DNA of 64,000 nucleotides, from contig JBKBKC010000015.1 of NCBI GenBank assembly GCA_046294265.1, forward strand, positions 18,313-82,312. The letters are read 5' to 3'. Below, one piece after another: positions 42,020-50,534 of the stretch. This DNA comes from JBKBKC01 sp046294265 (lineage in GTDB: Bacteria; Pseudomonadota; Alphaproteobacteria; Rhodobacterales; Rhodobacteraceae). Numbering within the stretch: the stretch's first letter is position 1; the number at the start of each line of letters is the position of its first letter. The notes under the pieces are model-generated. The model made no database searches. It had not been told where the DNA came from and was given only the letters and a program-made list of their open reading frames with translations. The position numbers were made by a program, and so were the translations under genes.

Positions 42020-43357
42020 ATGCAGGATGTGGTGATCCGGGGCGCCGAGGTGGTGCTGACGATGGACGGAGCGCGGCGCGAGGTTGCGGCCGGCGATGTG
42101 CTGCTGCGCGGTGGCGTGGTGGCGGCGGTTGGCGTGGGGCTGGCGGCGCCGGGGGCGCAGGTGGTGCGGGCGGCAGGCTGCGTGGTGACGCCGGGGCTGG
42201 TGAACACGCATCACCATCTGTTCCAGACCCTGACGCGGGCGGTGCCGGGGGGGCAGGATGCGCTGCTGTTCGGATGGTTGCGCGCGCTTTATCCGGTCTG
42301 GGCGCGGTTCGGGCCGCAGGAGATGTTCGTTTCGGCGCAGGTGGGGCTGGCGGAACTGGCGCTGTCGGGCTGTTCGACGAGTTCGGATCATCTGTATCTG
42401 TTCCCGAACGGCGCGCGGCTGGACGACACCATTGCGGCGGCGGCCGAGGTGGGGCTGCGGTTCCATCCCACGCGCGGCGCGATGAGCATCGGCGAAAGTG
42501 CCGGGGGCCTGCCGCCCGATGCGCTGGTGGAGGGGGAGGCGGCGATCCTGTCGGACATGGCGCGGGTGGTGGATACGTTCCACGACCCCGCCACGGGGGC
42601 GATGTGCCGGGTGGGGCTGGCGCCCTGTTCGCCGTTTTCCGTCAGCACCGACCTGATGCGCGAGGCGGCGCTGCTGGCCCGCGACAAGCGTGTGCGGCTG
42701 CACACCCATCTGGCGGAGAATGACGAGGATGTGGCCTATTCCCTGGCGCGCTTTGGCTGTCGGCCGGGGCAATATGCCGAAGATCTGGGCTGGACCGGCG
42801 ACGATGTGTGGCATGCGCATTGCGTGAAGCTGGATGCGGGCGAGATGGCGCTGTTTGCCCGCACCGGCACGGGGGTGGCGCATTGCCCCTGTTCGAACTG
42901 TCGGCTGGGGTCGGGCATCGCCCCGGTGCGCCTGATGCGGGATGCGGGGGTGACGGTGGGGCTGGGCGTGGATGGCTCGGCCTCCAACGATGCCGGGAAC
43001 CTGGTGGGCGAGGCGCGGATGGCGATGCTGCTCCAGCGCGTCGCGCGGGGGGCGGATGCGATGAGCGCGCGTGAGGCGCTGGAGATCGCCACGCTGGGCG
43101 GCGCGCGGGTGCTGGGGCGCGACGATCTGGGGGTCTTGGCGCCGGGGATGCGGGCGGATGTGGCGGTCTGGGATGTGGGGGGCGTGGAGAGTGCGGGGTC
43201 CTGGGACCCGGCGGCGATCCTGCTGGCGGGGCCTTCCCGGGTGAAGCACCTGTTCGTCGAGGGGCGGCAGGTGGTTGCGGACGGCCAGATGGTCACGCTA
43301 GACCTGCCGCGCGTGATCGAGCGGCAGAACCGGCTGGCGCGGGCGCTGAGGGACTAG
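42020..43357 (+). CDS. 8-oxoguanine deaminase
   Basis: 445 aa amidohydrolase. The N-terminal metal motif NTHHHLFQT (His64-66 region), a central HTHLAE, HAHCVKLD and the aspartate in GVDGSASNDAGN are conserved. The segment HCPCSNCRLGSGIAPV is characteristic of 8-oxoguanine deaminases, which deaminate 8-oxoguanine (or related oxidised purines) to urate. ATG 42020 gives the typical N-terminus; the frame is open back to 41924. Followed 3 nt later by the RraB-like gene. Confidence 0.88.
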   Translation: MQDVVIRGAEVVLTMDGARREVAAGDVLLRGGVVAAVGVGLAAPGAQVVRAAGCVVTPGLVNTHHHLFQTLTRAVPGGQDALLFGWLRALYPVWARFGPQEMFVSAQVGLAELALSGCSTSSDHLYLFPNGARLDDTIAAAAEVGLRFHPTRGAMSIGESAGGLPPDALVEGEAAILSDMARVVDTFHDPATGAMCRVGLAPCSPFSVSTDLMREAALLARDKRVRLHTHLAENDEDVAYSLARFGCRPGQYAEDLGWTGDDVWHAHCVKLDAGEMALFARTGTGVAHCPCSNCRLGSGIAPVRLMRDAGVTVGLGVDGSASNDAGNLVGEARMAMLLQRVARGADAMSAREALEIATLGGARVLGRDDLGVLAPGMRADVAVWDVGGVESAGSWDPAAILLAGPSRVKHLFVEGRQVVADGQMVTLDLPRVIERQNRLARALRD

Positions 43358-43360
43358 GCG

Positions 43361-43690
43361 ATGGCGAAAGGGCACGATTGGGACGCGCAGCGGCGCGAAA
43401 CCTTTGACACCTTCGAGGAGTTGCGCGCGGAGCCTGACCTGCCCAAGCGGGCGGTCGTGCATTTCCTGTTCTACGCCGAGGAGATGGAGCCCGACTGGGC
43501 GGGCTGTGAGGCGGCGCTGGCGGTGCTGGGATTTACCTGCACGCGCGACGAGGAGGAAGGGATGCTGGACGCAGCCATTGGCCCCATCGACGTGACGCCG
43601 GACAGCATCTGGGCCTCGGAGCGCAAGGCGACCGAAGTTGCGCTGGCGTTCGATTTCTGGCCGGACGGGTGGGACATGCTGGAGGCGTGA
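43361..43690 (+). CDS. RraB-like ribonuclease E regulator domain protein
   Basis: 109 aa acidic protein with the RraB pattern: a helix (DAQRRETFDTFEELRAEP), HFLFYAEEMEPDWAGCEAAL, then FTCTRDEEEG and FDFWPDGWDM. RraB binds the scaffold domain of RNase E and alters mRNA decay; in this family the role outside enterobacteria is not proven. It is 3 nt behind 8-oxoguanine deaminase and probably co-transcribed. Confidence 0.78.
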   Translation: MAKGHDWDAQRRETFDTFEELRAEPDLPKRAVVHFLFYAEEMEPDWAGCEAALAVLGFTCTRDEEEGMLDAAIGPIDVTPDSIWASERKATEVALAFDFWPDGWDMLEA

Positions 43691-43707
43691 CGCCCTTTTC
43701 GGGCGCG

Positions 43708-43733
43708 GCCCCCCTCCCCACGAGGGGGACGGG
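43708..43733. repeat. C/G hairpin with ACGA loop, second copy
   Basis: CCCCCCTCCCC-ACGA-GGGGGACGGG between the convergent RraB-like and guanine deaminase genes. It is related to the hairpin at 34184-34206. A small CGCCC/GGGCG stem lies just upstream. Confidence 0.45.
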
Positions 43734-43760
43734 AAGCGCGCGGGGCGGTCGAGTGCGACC

Positions 43761-45038
43761 TCAGGCCCGCGGGCGACCGCCCAGCCAGACCGCCCGCACC
43801 GCCCTGTCATCGCCCATCATGATGGTGGGAAACAGCGCCTGCCAGATGTCACCCGCCCGCGCCGAGGCCTGCGCGATGGCGGGGGTGGAGGCGAGGTCGA
43901 TCACCACCAGATCGGCCTCCATCCCCGGGGCGATGGTGCCGATCCGGTCCCCGGCATGCAGTGCGCGGGCCGAACCCGCCGTAGCCAGCCACCACAGCTG
44001 CGCGGGGTGCAGCGCCTGCCCGCGCAGTTGCGCCACCTCATAGGCCGCGGCCATGGTGCGCAGCATTGAAAAGGACGACCCCCCCCCGGTATCCGTCGCC
44101 AGCCCCACCCGCAGCACCTGCGCCAGCCCCATGTCGAACAGACCCGAGCCGATGAAGGTGTTGGAGGTGGGACAATGCACCAGTGACGCCCCCGCCTCGG
44201 CCAGCCGGGCCCTCTCGCGGGCGGTCAGGTGGATGGCGTGGCCATAGACGGCGCCGGTCCGCAGGAGGCCCTGCGCCTCGTAGGTATCCAGATAGTCGCG
44301 CGCCTGGGGGAAGAGACCCTGCACCCAGGCGATTTCATCGACCTGTTCGCTCAGATGCGTCTGCATCAGGCAGTCGGGATGCTCGCGCCAAAGGGCGCCA
44401 AGGGCGGCCAGCTGCTCGGGCGTCGAGGTGGGGGAAAAGCGCGGTGTGACCACATAGGACAGCCGGTCCACCCCGTGCCAGGCCCGCAGCAGGGCCCGGC
44501 TGTCGTCATAGGCCGATTGCGGCGTGTCGCGCAGGCCCGCAGGTGCGTTTCGGTCCATGCAGGTCTTGCCCGCCCAGATGCGCTGGCCCCGTGCCTGCGC
44601 GGCCCGCATGATCGCATCGACCGACACCGGATGGACCGTTCCATAGGTGCAAAAGGATGTGGTGCCCTGCGCCAGCGTCAGGTCGCAATAGCGCCCCGCC
44701 ACCTCGGCCGCGTAGGCGGGATCGGCAAAGCGCATCTCCTCGGGAAAGGTGTAGCGGTTCAGCCAGTCGATCAGCCGCTTGCCCCAGGAGGCGATGATGG
44801 CGGTCTGGGGGTAGTGGACATGCGCATCGACGAACCCCGCCGAGATGAGCGCTGCCCCGTAATCGGTCACCCGCACCCCCGGATGTGCCGCGCGCAGGTT
44901 CGCCCCGTCCCCCACCGCCACGATCCGCCCGCCCTCCACCAGCATGCCGCCCCGCGTCCAATGGCGCGCGGCCTGCGGCCCCGCCACGAAAGGATCGTCG
45001 GCAAAGGTCAGCACCTGCCCAAGGATCAGATCGGCCAT
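43761..45038 (-). CDS. guaD: Guanine deaminase
   Basis: 425 aa zinc amidohydrolase converting guanine to xanthine. The N-terminal GFVDAHVHYPQT carries His73 and His75. LAQGTTSFCTYGTVHP, TCMDRNAP and the second metal-site histidine in QTHLSEQ follow, with SNTFIGSGLFD near 315 and ATDTGGGSSFSML with the metal aspartate. These are hallmarks of GuaD. ATG 45038 follows a GTG at 45041; the first has GGGAG just upstream. Divergent from mgtE. With the oxoguanine deaminase it forms a purine-salvage or purine-catabolism neighbourhood. Confidence 0.93.
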   Translation of the reverse strand: MADLILGQVLTFADDPFVAGPQAARHWTRGGMLVEGGRIVAVGDGANLRAAHPGVRVTDYGAALISAGFVDAHVHYPQTAIIASWGKRLIDWLNRYTFPEEMRFADPAYAAEVAGRYCDLTLAQGTTSFCTYGTVHPVSVDAIMRAAQARGQRIWAGKTCMDRNAPAGLRDTPQSAYDDSRALLRAWHGVDRLSYVVTPRFSPTSTPEQLAALGALWREHPDCLMQTHLSEQVDEIAWVQGLFPQARDYLDTYEAQGLLRTGAVYGHAIHLTARERARLAEAGASLVHCPTSNTFIGSGLFDMGLAQVLRVGLATDTGGGSSFSMLRTMAAAYEVAQLRGQALHPAQLWWLATAGSARALHAGDRIGTIAPGMEADLVVIDLASTPAIAQASARAGDIWQALFPTIMMGDDRAVRAVWLGGRPRA

Positions 45039-45105
45039 CACACGCTCCCGTTGCCCCGCCTCACGCTACGCCAAACCGGAGGGGCGGTAAATTTTGCCCG
45101 TGCCA

Positions 45106-45122
45106 CTGTTTTCCGGAAACAG
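45106..45122. promoter_or_regulatory. Near-palindrome between guaD and mgtE
   Basis: CTGTTTTCCGGAAACAG in the 133-bp divergent control region, symmetrical about CCGG with one base offset. It could be an operator for either gene. No magnesium-sensing M-box structure was recognised upstream of mgtE. Confidence 0.35.
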
Positions 45123-45171
45123 CTTTCGCTAAGCTCCGTGCAATCATTCCAGGCAACGTGAAGGCAGCGCC

Positions 45172-46536
45172 ATGGCGGATACCGCGCATGAGGACGAAGA
45201 CCTGACCCCACGTCGGGTGGCGCAGGTGCTGGCGGCGGTGGCCGAGGGCGATGCCGGCCGGTTGACGCTGCTGCTGGAGCCCATGCACCCGGCCGATATC
45301 GCCGACCTGCTGGAACAGATCGGCCCGGGCCCCCGGCGCGATCTCTTGCGCATGTGGTCGGGCGAGATCGACGGCGACATCCTGTCCGAGATCGACGAGT
45401 CGATCCGCGAGGAGGTCATCGAATCGATGCCCGCCGATGCGGTGGCCGATGCCGTGCGCGATCTCGATACCGACGATGTGGTTGATATCCTGGAGGATCT
45501 GGAGGGACCCGAGCAGCAGCGCATCCTTGGCGCGCTGGACAGTGCGGACCGCGTGGCGGTGGAACGCGCGATGTCCTTCCCGGAATATTCCGCCGGCCGC
45601 CTGATGCAGCGCGAGGTGGTGGTGGCCCCCCTGCACTGGACGGTGGGCGAGGCCATCGATTTCCTGCGGGAGGCAGAGGTGCTGCCCGACCAGTTCTACC
45701 ATGTCATCCTTGTGGACCCGCGGATGAAACCCACGGGTTATGTCACGCTGGGTCGGATGCTGTCGGCGCGGCGCGATGTGGCGCTGGCCGACCTGACCGA
45801 GGACAGTTTCCGCACCATCCCCGCCACCGAACCCGAGGCGGACGTGGCCTATCTCTTCAACCAGTATCACCTGATCTCCTGCCCGGTGGTGGATGAGGCG
45901 GGGCGGCTGGTGGGGGTGATCACCATCGACGACGCGATGAACGTGCTGGACGAAGAGCACGAGGAGGACATGCTGCGCCTTGCGGGCGTGGGCATTGAGG
46001 CGTCGATGTCAGATGGTGCCTTTGCCACCGCGCGGCTGCGCCTGCCCTGGCTGGTGATCAACCTGATGACGGCCTCGCTGTCGGCCATCGTGATCACGCA
46101 GTTCGAGGATACGATCGTGGCGCTGGTGGCGCTGGCGGCGCTGATGCCCATTGTCGCCTCGACCGGCGGGATCGCGGGGACGCAATCGCTGGCGGTGGCG
46201 GTGCGGGCGCTGGCCACCCGCAGCCTGACCAGCGCCAATGCCCGCCGCGTGGTGTTGCGTGAACTGGGGGCGGGGCTGTTGAACGGGTTGGGACTGGCGG
46301 TCATCCTGGGCCTCGCGGGGTGGCTGATTTTTGGCGACCCCAAGCTTGGCGTGGTGCTGGGGGCCGCGATGATCGTGAACCAGATCGTGGCGGCGCTGGG
46401 GGGCGTGCTCGTGCCCCTGACGCTGAACCGGCTGCGGCTCGATCCGGCGCTGGCCTCGGGCACCTTCGTCACGACGCTCACCGATGTGATGGGCTTTTTC
46501 GCCTTCCTCGGCTTCGCCACGCTGTTCTTGCTGTGA
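45172..46536 (+). CDS. mgtE: Magnesium transporter MgtE
   Basis: 454 aa magnesium channel. N-terminal MgtE_N domain (about residues 15-125, LEPMHPADIADLLEQ), two CBS domains (about 135-260, including GYVTLGRM and DDAMNVLDEEHEED), a plug helix, then five membrane segments from about 285 with ALMPIVASTGGIAGTQSLAV and TTLTDVMGFFAFLG. The cytosolic domains sense magnesium and gate the pore. The next gene overlaps its stop (TGATG). Confidence 0.96.
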   Translation: MADTAHEDEDLTPRRVAQVLAAVAEGDAGRLTLLLEPMHPADIADLLEQIGPGPRRDLLRMWSGEIDGDILSEIDESIREEVIESMPADAVADAVRDLDTDDVVDILEDLEGPEQQRILGALDSADRVAVERAMSFPEYSAGRLMQREVVVAPLHWTVGEAIDFLREAEVLPDQFYHVILVDPRMKPTGYVTLGRMLSARRDVALADLTEDSFRTIPATEPEADVAYLFNQYHLISCPVVDEAGRLVGVITIDDAMNVLDEEHEEDMLRLAGVGIEASMSDGAFATARLRLPWLVINLMTASLSAIVITQFEDTIVALVALAALMPIVASTGGIAGTQSLAVAVRALATRSLTSANARRVVLRELGAGLLNGLGLAVILGLAGWLIFGDPKLGVVLGAAMIVNQIVAALGGVLVPLTLNRLRLDPALASGTFVTTLTDVMGFFAFLGFATLFLL

Positions 46537-47072
46537 TGGACAAGCCCACCCTGCGGCACGAGATGGTGGCGCGCAGGGCGCTGGCCCATGCGGCGGGGCA
46601 GGGCGAGGCTGCGGCGCATCTGGGCCGCGTGCTGGCGGCCCATTCCGGCGCGGTCCTCTCCGGCTATGTGCCCATGAGGACCGAGATCGACCCCCTCCCC
46701 GCCATGGCCGCCCATCCCGGCCCGGTCTGTGTGCCGATCACCCCGCCCCGCGGCCAGCCCCTGCGATTTCGCGCCTGGTCCCCCGGTGCCGCGCTCGAAT
46801 GCGGACCCTTCGGCGCGATGGTCCCCGCCACCGGCGACTGGCTGGAGCCCACCGTCCTGATCGTCCCCCTCCTCGCCTTCGACCGGCGCGGCCACCGCCT
46901 CGGCTACGGCGGCGGCTACTACGACCGCACGCTGGCCGCCCTGCGCGCCACCGCCCCGCGCCTCGCCATCGGCTTTGCCTTCGCGGCACAGGAACACCCC
47001 GAGGTGCCCACCGAACCCACCGACCAGCCGCTGGATCTGATCGTGACCGAAGCGGGTGTCATCACGCCCTGA
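46536..47072 (+). CDS. 5-formyltetrahydrofolate cyclo-ligase
   Basis: 178 aa ATP-dependent enzyme turning 5-formyl-THF into 5,10-methenyl-THF. The C-terminal signature RLGYGGGYYDRTLA begins near residue 121; the N-terminal ATP-contacting basic segment LRHEMVARRALAHA and FRAWSPG in the middle fit. ATG 46536 overlaps the mgtE stop. In many alphaproteobacteria this gene follows the 6S RNA; I see no 6S RNA here. Confidence 0.92.
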   Translation: MDKPTLRHEMVARRALAHAAGQGEAAAHLGRVLAAHSGAVLSGYVPMRTEIDPLPAMAAHPGPVCVPITPPRGQPLRFRAWSPGAALECGPFGAMVPATGDWLEPTVLIVPLLAFDRRGHRLGYGGGYYDRTLAALRATAPRLAIGFAFAAQEHPEVPTEPTDQPLDLIVTEAGVITP

Positions 47073-47077
47073 TCCGC

Positions 47078-47122
47078 TTCTTCTGTCTGCAAATATCCCG
47101 GGGGTGCGGGGGCTGGCCCCCG
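47078..47122 (-). repeat. Composite dispersed repeat, copy 7
   Basis: Minus-strand order: GGGGGCCAGCCCCC hairpin, GCACCCCCGGG, core ATATTTGCAG and ACAGAAGAAG. It lies between the convergent cyclo-ligase and Tad-locus ATPase genes. Confidence 0.8.
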
Positions 47123-47143
47123 CTCCCGCAGCCGCCGCCTGCG

Positions 47144-48466
47144 CTACTTCGCAATGTGCTCGTCGCGCACGAACATGTTGCCCCAGGCGCGGTCAATCAG
47201 ATCGGGGCTCATGTGATATGGGATGTTCTCGAATTCGCAGACCGCGATCATCTGGTCGATCAGGAACACCGGCATGTAGTTGGCATAGCGGTTCTCGATG
47301 GCCGGAAAGCGCACCTTCATCAGATGCACCAGCGCCGCCTCATCCAGCGGCATCTTCTTTTTCCGCGCCACCATGGCGAAGATTTTCAGGAAATTCTCCT
47401 GGCTCGGCCCGTCGATCTTGATCTTGAAAAAGATCCGCCGCAGGGCCGCGCCATCGAAGATCTCGTTGGGGTGGAAGTTGGTGGAAAAGATCACCAGCGT
47501 ATCGAAGGGCACGGTGAATTTCTCGCCCGATTGCAGCGCGAGGATGTCCTTGGATTCTTCCAGCGGCACGATCCAGCGGTTCACCAGCTTTTGCGGTGGC
47601 TCCTGCTGGCGGCCAAGGTCATCGACGATGAAGATGCCGCCGGTGGATTTCAGCTGCAGCGGCGCCTGGTAGGTGCGCGCGGTGGGGTTGTATTTCAGGT
47701 CCAGCATGTCGAGCGTCAACTCGCCACCGGTGATCACCGTGGGCCGCTCGCAATGCACATAGCGGTTGTCAAAGCGGTTGGAGGTGCGGCGCAGGCTGTT
47801 CGGGTCATCGACCGCCTGTTCGGCGGCGCGGTGCACGATCGGGTCATAGACCGTGATCACCTGGCCCGAATATTCCAGCGCGCGCGGCACATAGATGCGG
47901 TCGCCCATGGCATCGCGGATACCGTTGGAAATACTCGACTTTCCGTTTCCGGGCGGGCCATACATCAGGATCGACCGGCCCGAGGTGATGGCGGGCCCGA
48001 GGTTCGACAACAGGTCGGGCGGCAGGATCAGGTGGCCCATGGCGCGCGTCAGGTCGTCGCGCGTCAGGCGGATGTCGCGCACCGACTGGCGCTTGCACTG
48101 CGCCTTGTAATCCTCCAGCGGCACCGGCATCGCGCCGTAATATTCCGACTGCGACAGCGCATCCAGCGCCCGCGCCTTGCCGCCGTCGGTCAGCTGATAG
48201 CCCATCTCGTTGCCGGAGGTGGCGTGCAGCGTGCCCGTCGCCTCGATCAGCTTCTGGCCGCGCGCCATGTCCACCAGTTCCTGGATCACCGGCACCGGCA
48301 GGCAGACCACGCGGCTGAGTTGCGACACAAGGTCAAGGTTGGTGCGGAACATCGTCTTCAGCAGGATGTCGCGCATCATCACCAGCGAGACGCCCACCTC
48401 GGCCAGGGTCCGTGGGGCCGGGGGGGCGATGACATTGGGCGTGACGGGGCTGACCTGGACGTTCAT
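47144..48466 (-). CDS. AAA+ family ATPase at the end of the Tad locus
   Basis: 440 aa. A helical N-terminal region (about residues 20-140) precedes an AAA+ core with Walker A GPPGNGKS at 170-177, Walker B GGIFIVDD, and sensor-1 VIFSTNF. RRIFFKIKIDGP follows. It is not the TadA secretion ATPase. Conserved position behind the prepilin peptidase in Rhodobacteraceae Tad loci suggests a role in pilus assembly or its control, which is inference. ATG 48466 is 6 nt from AGGG; ATG 48469 is the alternative. Confidence 0.8.
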   Translation of the reverse strand: MNVQVSPVTPNVIAPPAPRTLAEVGVSLVMMRDILLKTMFRTNLDLVSQLSRVVCLPVPVIQELVDMARGQKLIEATGTLHATSGNEMGYQLTDGGKARALDALSQSEYYGAMPVPLEDYKAQCKRQSVRDIRLTRDDLTRAMGHLILPPDLLSNLGPAITSGRSILMYGPPGNGKSSISNGIRDAMGDRIYVPRALEYSGQVITVYDPIVHRAAEQAVDDPNSLRRTSNRFDNRYVHCERPTVITGGELTLDMLDLKYNPTARTYQAPLQLKSTGGIFIVDDLGRQQEPPQKLVNRWIVPLEESKDILALQSGEKFTVPFDTLVIFSTNFHPNEIFDGAALRRIFFKIKIDGPSQENFLKIFAMVARKKKMPLDEAALVHLMKVRFPAIENRYANYMPVFLIDQMIAVCEFENIPYHMSPDLIDRAWGNMFVRDEHIAK

Positions 48467-48506
48467 CATGGACCCTTTTGGACTGCGACGGGGGCAGGCT
48501 GCCGCA

Positions 48507-49022
48507 TCATCGCGGCAGGATCAGGGCAAGAAGCGGGTGAAAGATCAGCAATCCCGCCAGCGACAGGCCGAAGGGGAATTTGGGGCTGGTCCAGCTTTTC
48601 CAGCCCGGCGCCATGCGGCGGATGGCGGGAACCGCGCGCGCGCCGCGATGCACCACAAGTGCCCCGATGCAGCAGGCGGCATAGAGATAGGCCAGCTGGG
48701 GAAGGTCGGCGCCCGTGAAGAAGGGCGCCATGGCGGCGGCGAACTTCGCGTCGCCCGCGCCCACCAACCCGCCCATGTTCAGGAAAAAGGTGATGACCAG
48801 CGTGACGACCATCAGCACCACCCCCACCACCGCATATTGCCAGGGCAGGATGACCAGCGACAGCACCCAGACGGCAGCGAGGCTGAGCACCGCCCTGTTC
48901 GGGATCTTCATCCGCGCCATGTCGGACCAGGCGACCCAGCCGGCGATGGGCAGCGTGAAGGGCAGGAACCACAGGAACAGCGCCGGATCGACCGGCGGCA
49001 GGGCAAGCCAGCCGGGCAGCAT
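48507..49022 (-). CDS. cpaA: Prepilin peptidase (CpaA/TadV)
   Basis: 171 aa aspartic peptidase of type IVb pilins, embedded in the inner membrane. The two catalytic aspartates are D34 (WSDMARMKIPN) and D91 in the GxGD motif GAGDAKF. Five to six membrane segments. It lacks the methylase domain, as in TadV. ATG 49022 overlaps the tadD stop (TGATG). It should process the two Flp prepilins at the far end of the locus. Confidence 0.93.
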   Translation of the reverse strand: MLPGWLALPPVDPALFLWFLPFTLPIAGWVAWSDMARMKIPNRAVLSLAAVWVLSLVILPWQYAVVGVVLMVVTLVITFFLNMGGLVGAGDAKFAAAMAPFFTGADLPQLAYLYAACCIGALVVHRGARAVPAIRRMAPGWKSWTSPKFPFGLSLAGLLIFHPLLALILPR

Positions 49023-49876
49023 CAGTTCGTCACGTTGGCGTCCAGCGCCTTCAGCGCGCGGTCGGCCTCGTCAAAGTGCTGGGGATGGGTGTCCACGGCC
49101 TCTTGCAACAGGCCCTTGCCGATGCGCAGGTCGCCCTGCTTGATCGCGGTCAGCGCCATGGTGTGCAACAGCTGCGCGCGCTCGGTCTGGGTCATCGCCA
49201 CCACGGGCAGGTCGTATTTGCGCTGCGCGCCCCGTGCGAGGACCATGTTGTTCTTGGCGGTGAAGAGCGTGGGCTCGAATTTCAGCGCATCGGCGAACAG
49301 CCGCTCCGCCCCCGCATGGTCGCCCCGCGTCAGTTTGGAAAAGCCCCAGTTGTTGTAGACAGCGGCGGGTTTGGTGGTCAGGCCCACGGCGACCTCATAG
49401 AAACTGTCGGCCTTTTGCCAGTTCTTGTTGCTGTCGGCCACCATCGCCTCCAGTCGGTAGCGCTGGAACGTCTCATGCGTGGGGGGGATGGTGTTCAGCG
49501 TGGCCTCGGCGGCCTTCCAATCGTTCGATCGGATCTGCGCCTCGGCCAGGTCCACCCGGTCATCCTGCGTGGCGCCGGGCATTGCCGCGACCTCGGCCCA
49601 GACCTTGGCCGCCTCCTGCGGGCGCTGCGCGCGGATCAGCGATTTCGCAAGGCCCCGCTTCAGGTCGATCCGGTCGGGGTTGTCGGTGCTGGCGCGGGTG
49701 AAATAGGTCACGGCCTCTTTCGGGTCGCCCACCGTCAGCATGATGTCGTTGAGGTTGCTTTCGTCGATGACATTCACCGACTTCAGCGCGCGGTTCACCT
49801 GCGCATCTCCGCCGCGGCCGCATGCCGCCAGGGCCACCGTGCAGATGCACAGCGCAATCAGTCCGGTGTGGCGCAT
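49022..49876 (-). CDS. tadD: TadD-like TPR lipoprotein 1
   Basis: 284 aa outer-membrane lipoprotein with lipobox LAAC, lipidated Cys19, followed by a series of TPR helices (AVTYFTRASTDNPDRIDLKR, AAVYNNWGFSKLTRGDHAGA). TadD acts as the pilotin for secretin assembly in Tad systems. A second TPR lipoprotein precedes it, so two TadD paralogues exist here. Confidence 0.88.
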   Translation of the reverse strand: MRHTGLIALCICTVALAACGRGGDAQVNRALKSVNVIDESNLNDIMLTVGDPKEAVTYFTRASTDNPDRIDLKRGLAKSLIRAQRPQEAAKVWAEVAAMPGATQDDRVDLAEAQIRSNDWKAAEATLNTIPPTHETFQRYRLEAMVADSNKNWQKADSFYEVAVGLTTKPAAVYNNWGFSKLTRGDHAGAERLFADALKFEPTLFTAKNNMVLARGAQRKYDLPVVAMTQTERAQLLHTMALTAIKQGDLRIGKGLLQEAVDTHPQHFDEADRALKALDANVTN

Positions 49877-49910
49877 TTTGCGTCCTTTTGCTGCTCAAGC
49901 CCGACGTCAC

Positions 49911-50495
49911 CTACAGTTGCGACAGCAAGACATATTGCCCCTTGTCGCGCCGCACCAAGGAAAAGTTCGGACTATCCTCTGGCGCAGAATACACATTGCC
50001 TTCGGTGCGCGCGATGGCCAGACGCAGATTTTCGCGGATCGAGTCCGATTGGCCACTGTCTTGCGCAAAGGCCTGCTGGAACACGCCGCGCGCCTCGCCG
50101 GGTTTGCCGCGCTCCATCAGCACCACGCCGAGGTTGTTCAGTGCGGGCACGAAGGTCGGGTCCACCTCCAGCGCGCGGCGCAAGAGCTGTTCGGCCTGGC
50201 CCAGGCGTCCGAGTTTAAGGTTGGCGGACCCCAGCGCCGAAAGGACATCGACCGTGACCCCCTCTTCGGCGGCGGCGCGCAGGTAGGCGCGCAGGGCAAG
50301 GTCATGCTCACCCGCCTCCATCAGGCGGTGGCCGACGATCAGACCATCCTCGCCCTTGCCCCCCCGTGCCACGGCGGGCGCGCGGTTTTCCGCAGTGGCG
50401 GTGCCTGCGGTCTGACAGCCTGCCAGAAGCGCCAGCGCCAGAAAGGCCCCGGCGCAGGTGGCGCGGAAGATGGTCGCCTCGTGGTCGCGTCTCAT
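49911..50495 (-). CDS. TadD-like TPR lipoprotein 2
   Basis: 194 aa with lipobox LLAGC, lipidated Cys27, and TPR repeats (HDLALRAYLRAAAEEGVTVD, AEQLLRRALEVDPTFVPALN). Likely partner or paralogue of the next TadD in secretin assembly. The ending SLVRRDKGQYVLLSQL lies beyond the repeats and is not explained. Confidence 0.85.
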   Translation of the reverse strand: MRRDHEATIFRATCAGAFLALALLAGCQTAGTATAENRAPAVARGGKGEDGLIVGHRLMEAGEHDLALRAYLRAAAEEGVTVDVLSALGSANLKLGRLGQAEQLLRRALEVDPTFVPALNNLGVVLMERGKPGEARGVFQQAFAQDSGQSDSIRENLRLAIARTEGNVYSAPEDSPNFSLVRRDKGQYVLLSQL

Positions 50496-50534
50496 GCGCG
50501 GTTCGCCCTGCCTCGGTGCCGCGCGCGCGTCCGA

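Noticed and set aside
45042..45171. M-box magnesium riboswitch upstream of mgtE
   Set aside because: Only about 130 bp are available and no M-box stem order could be recognised.
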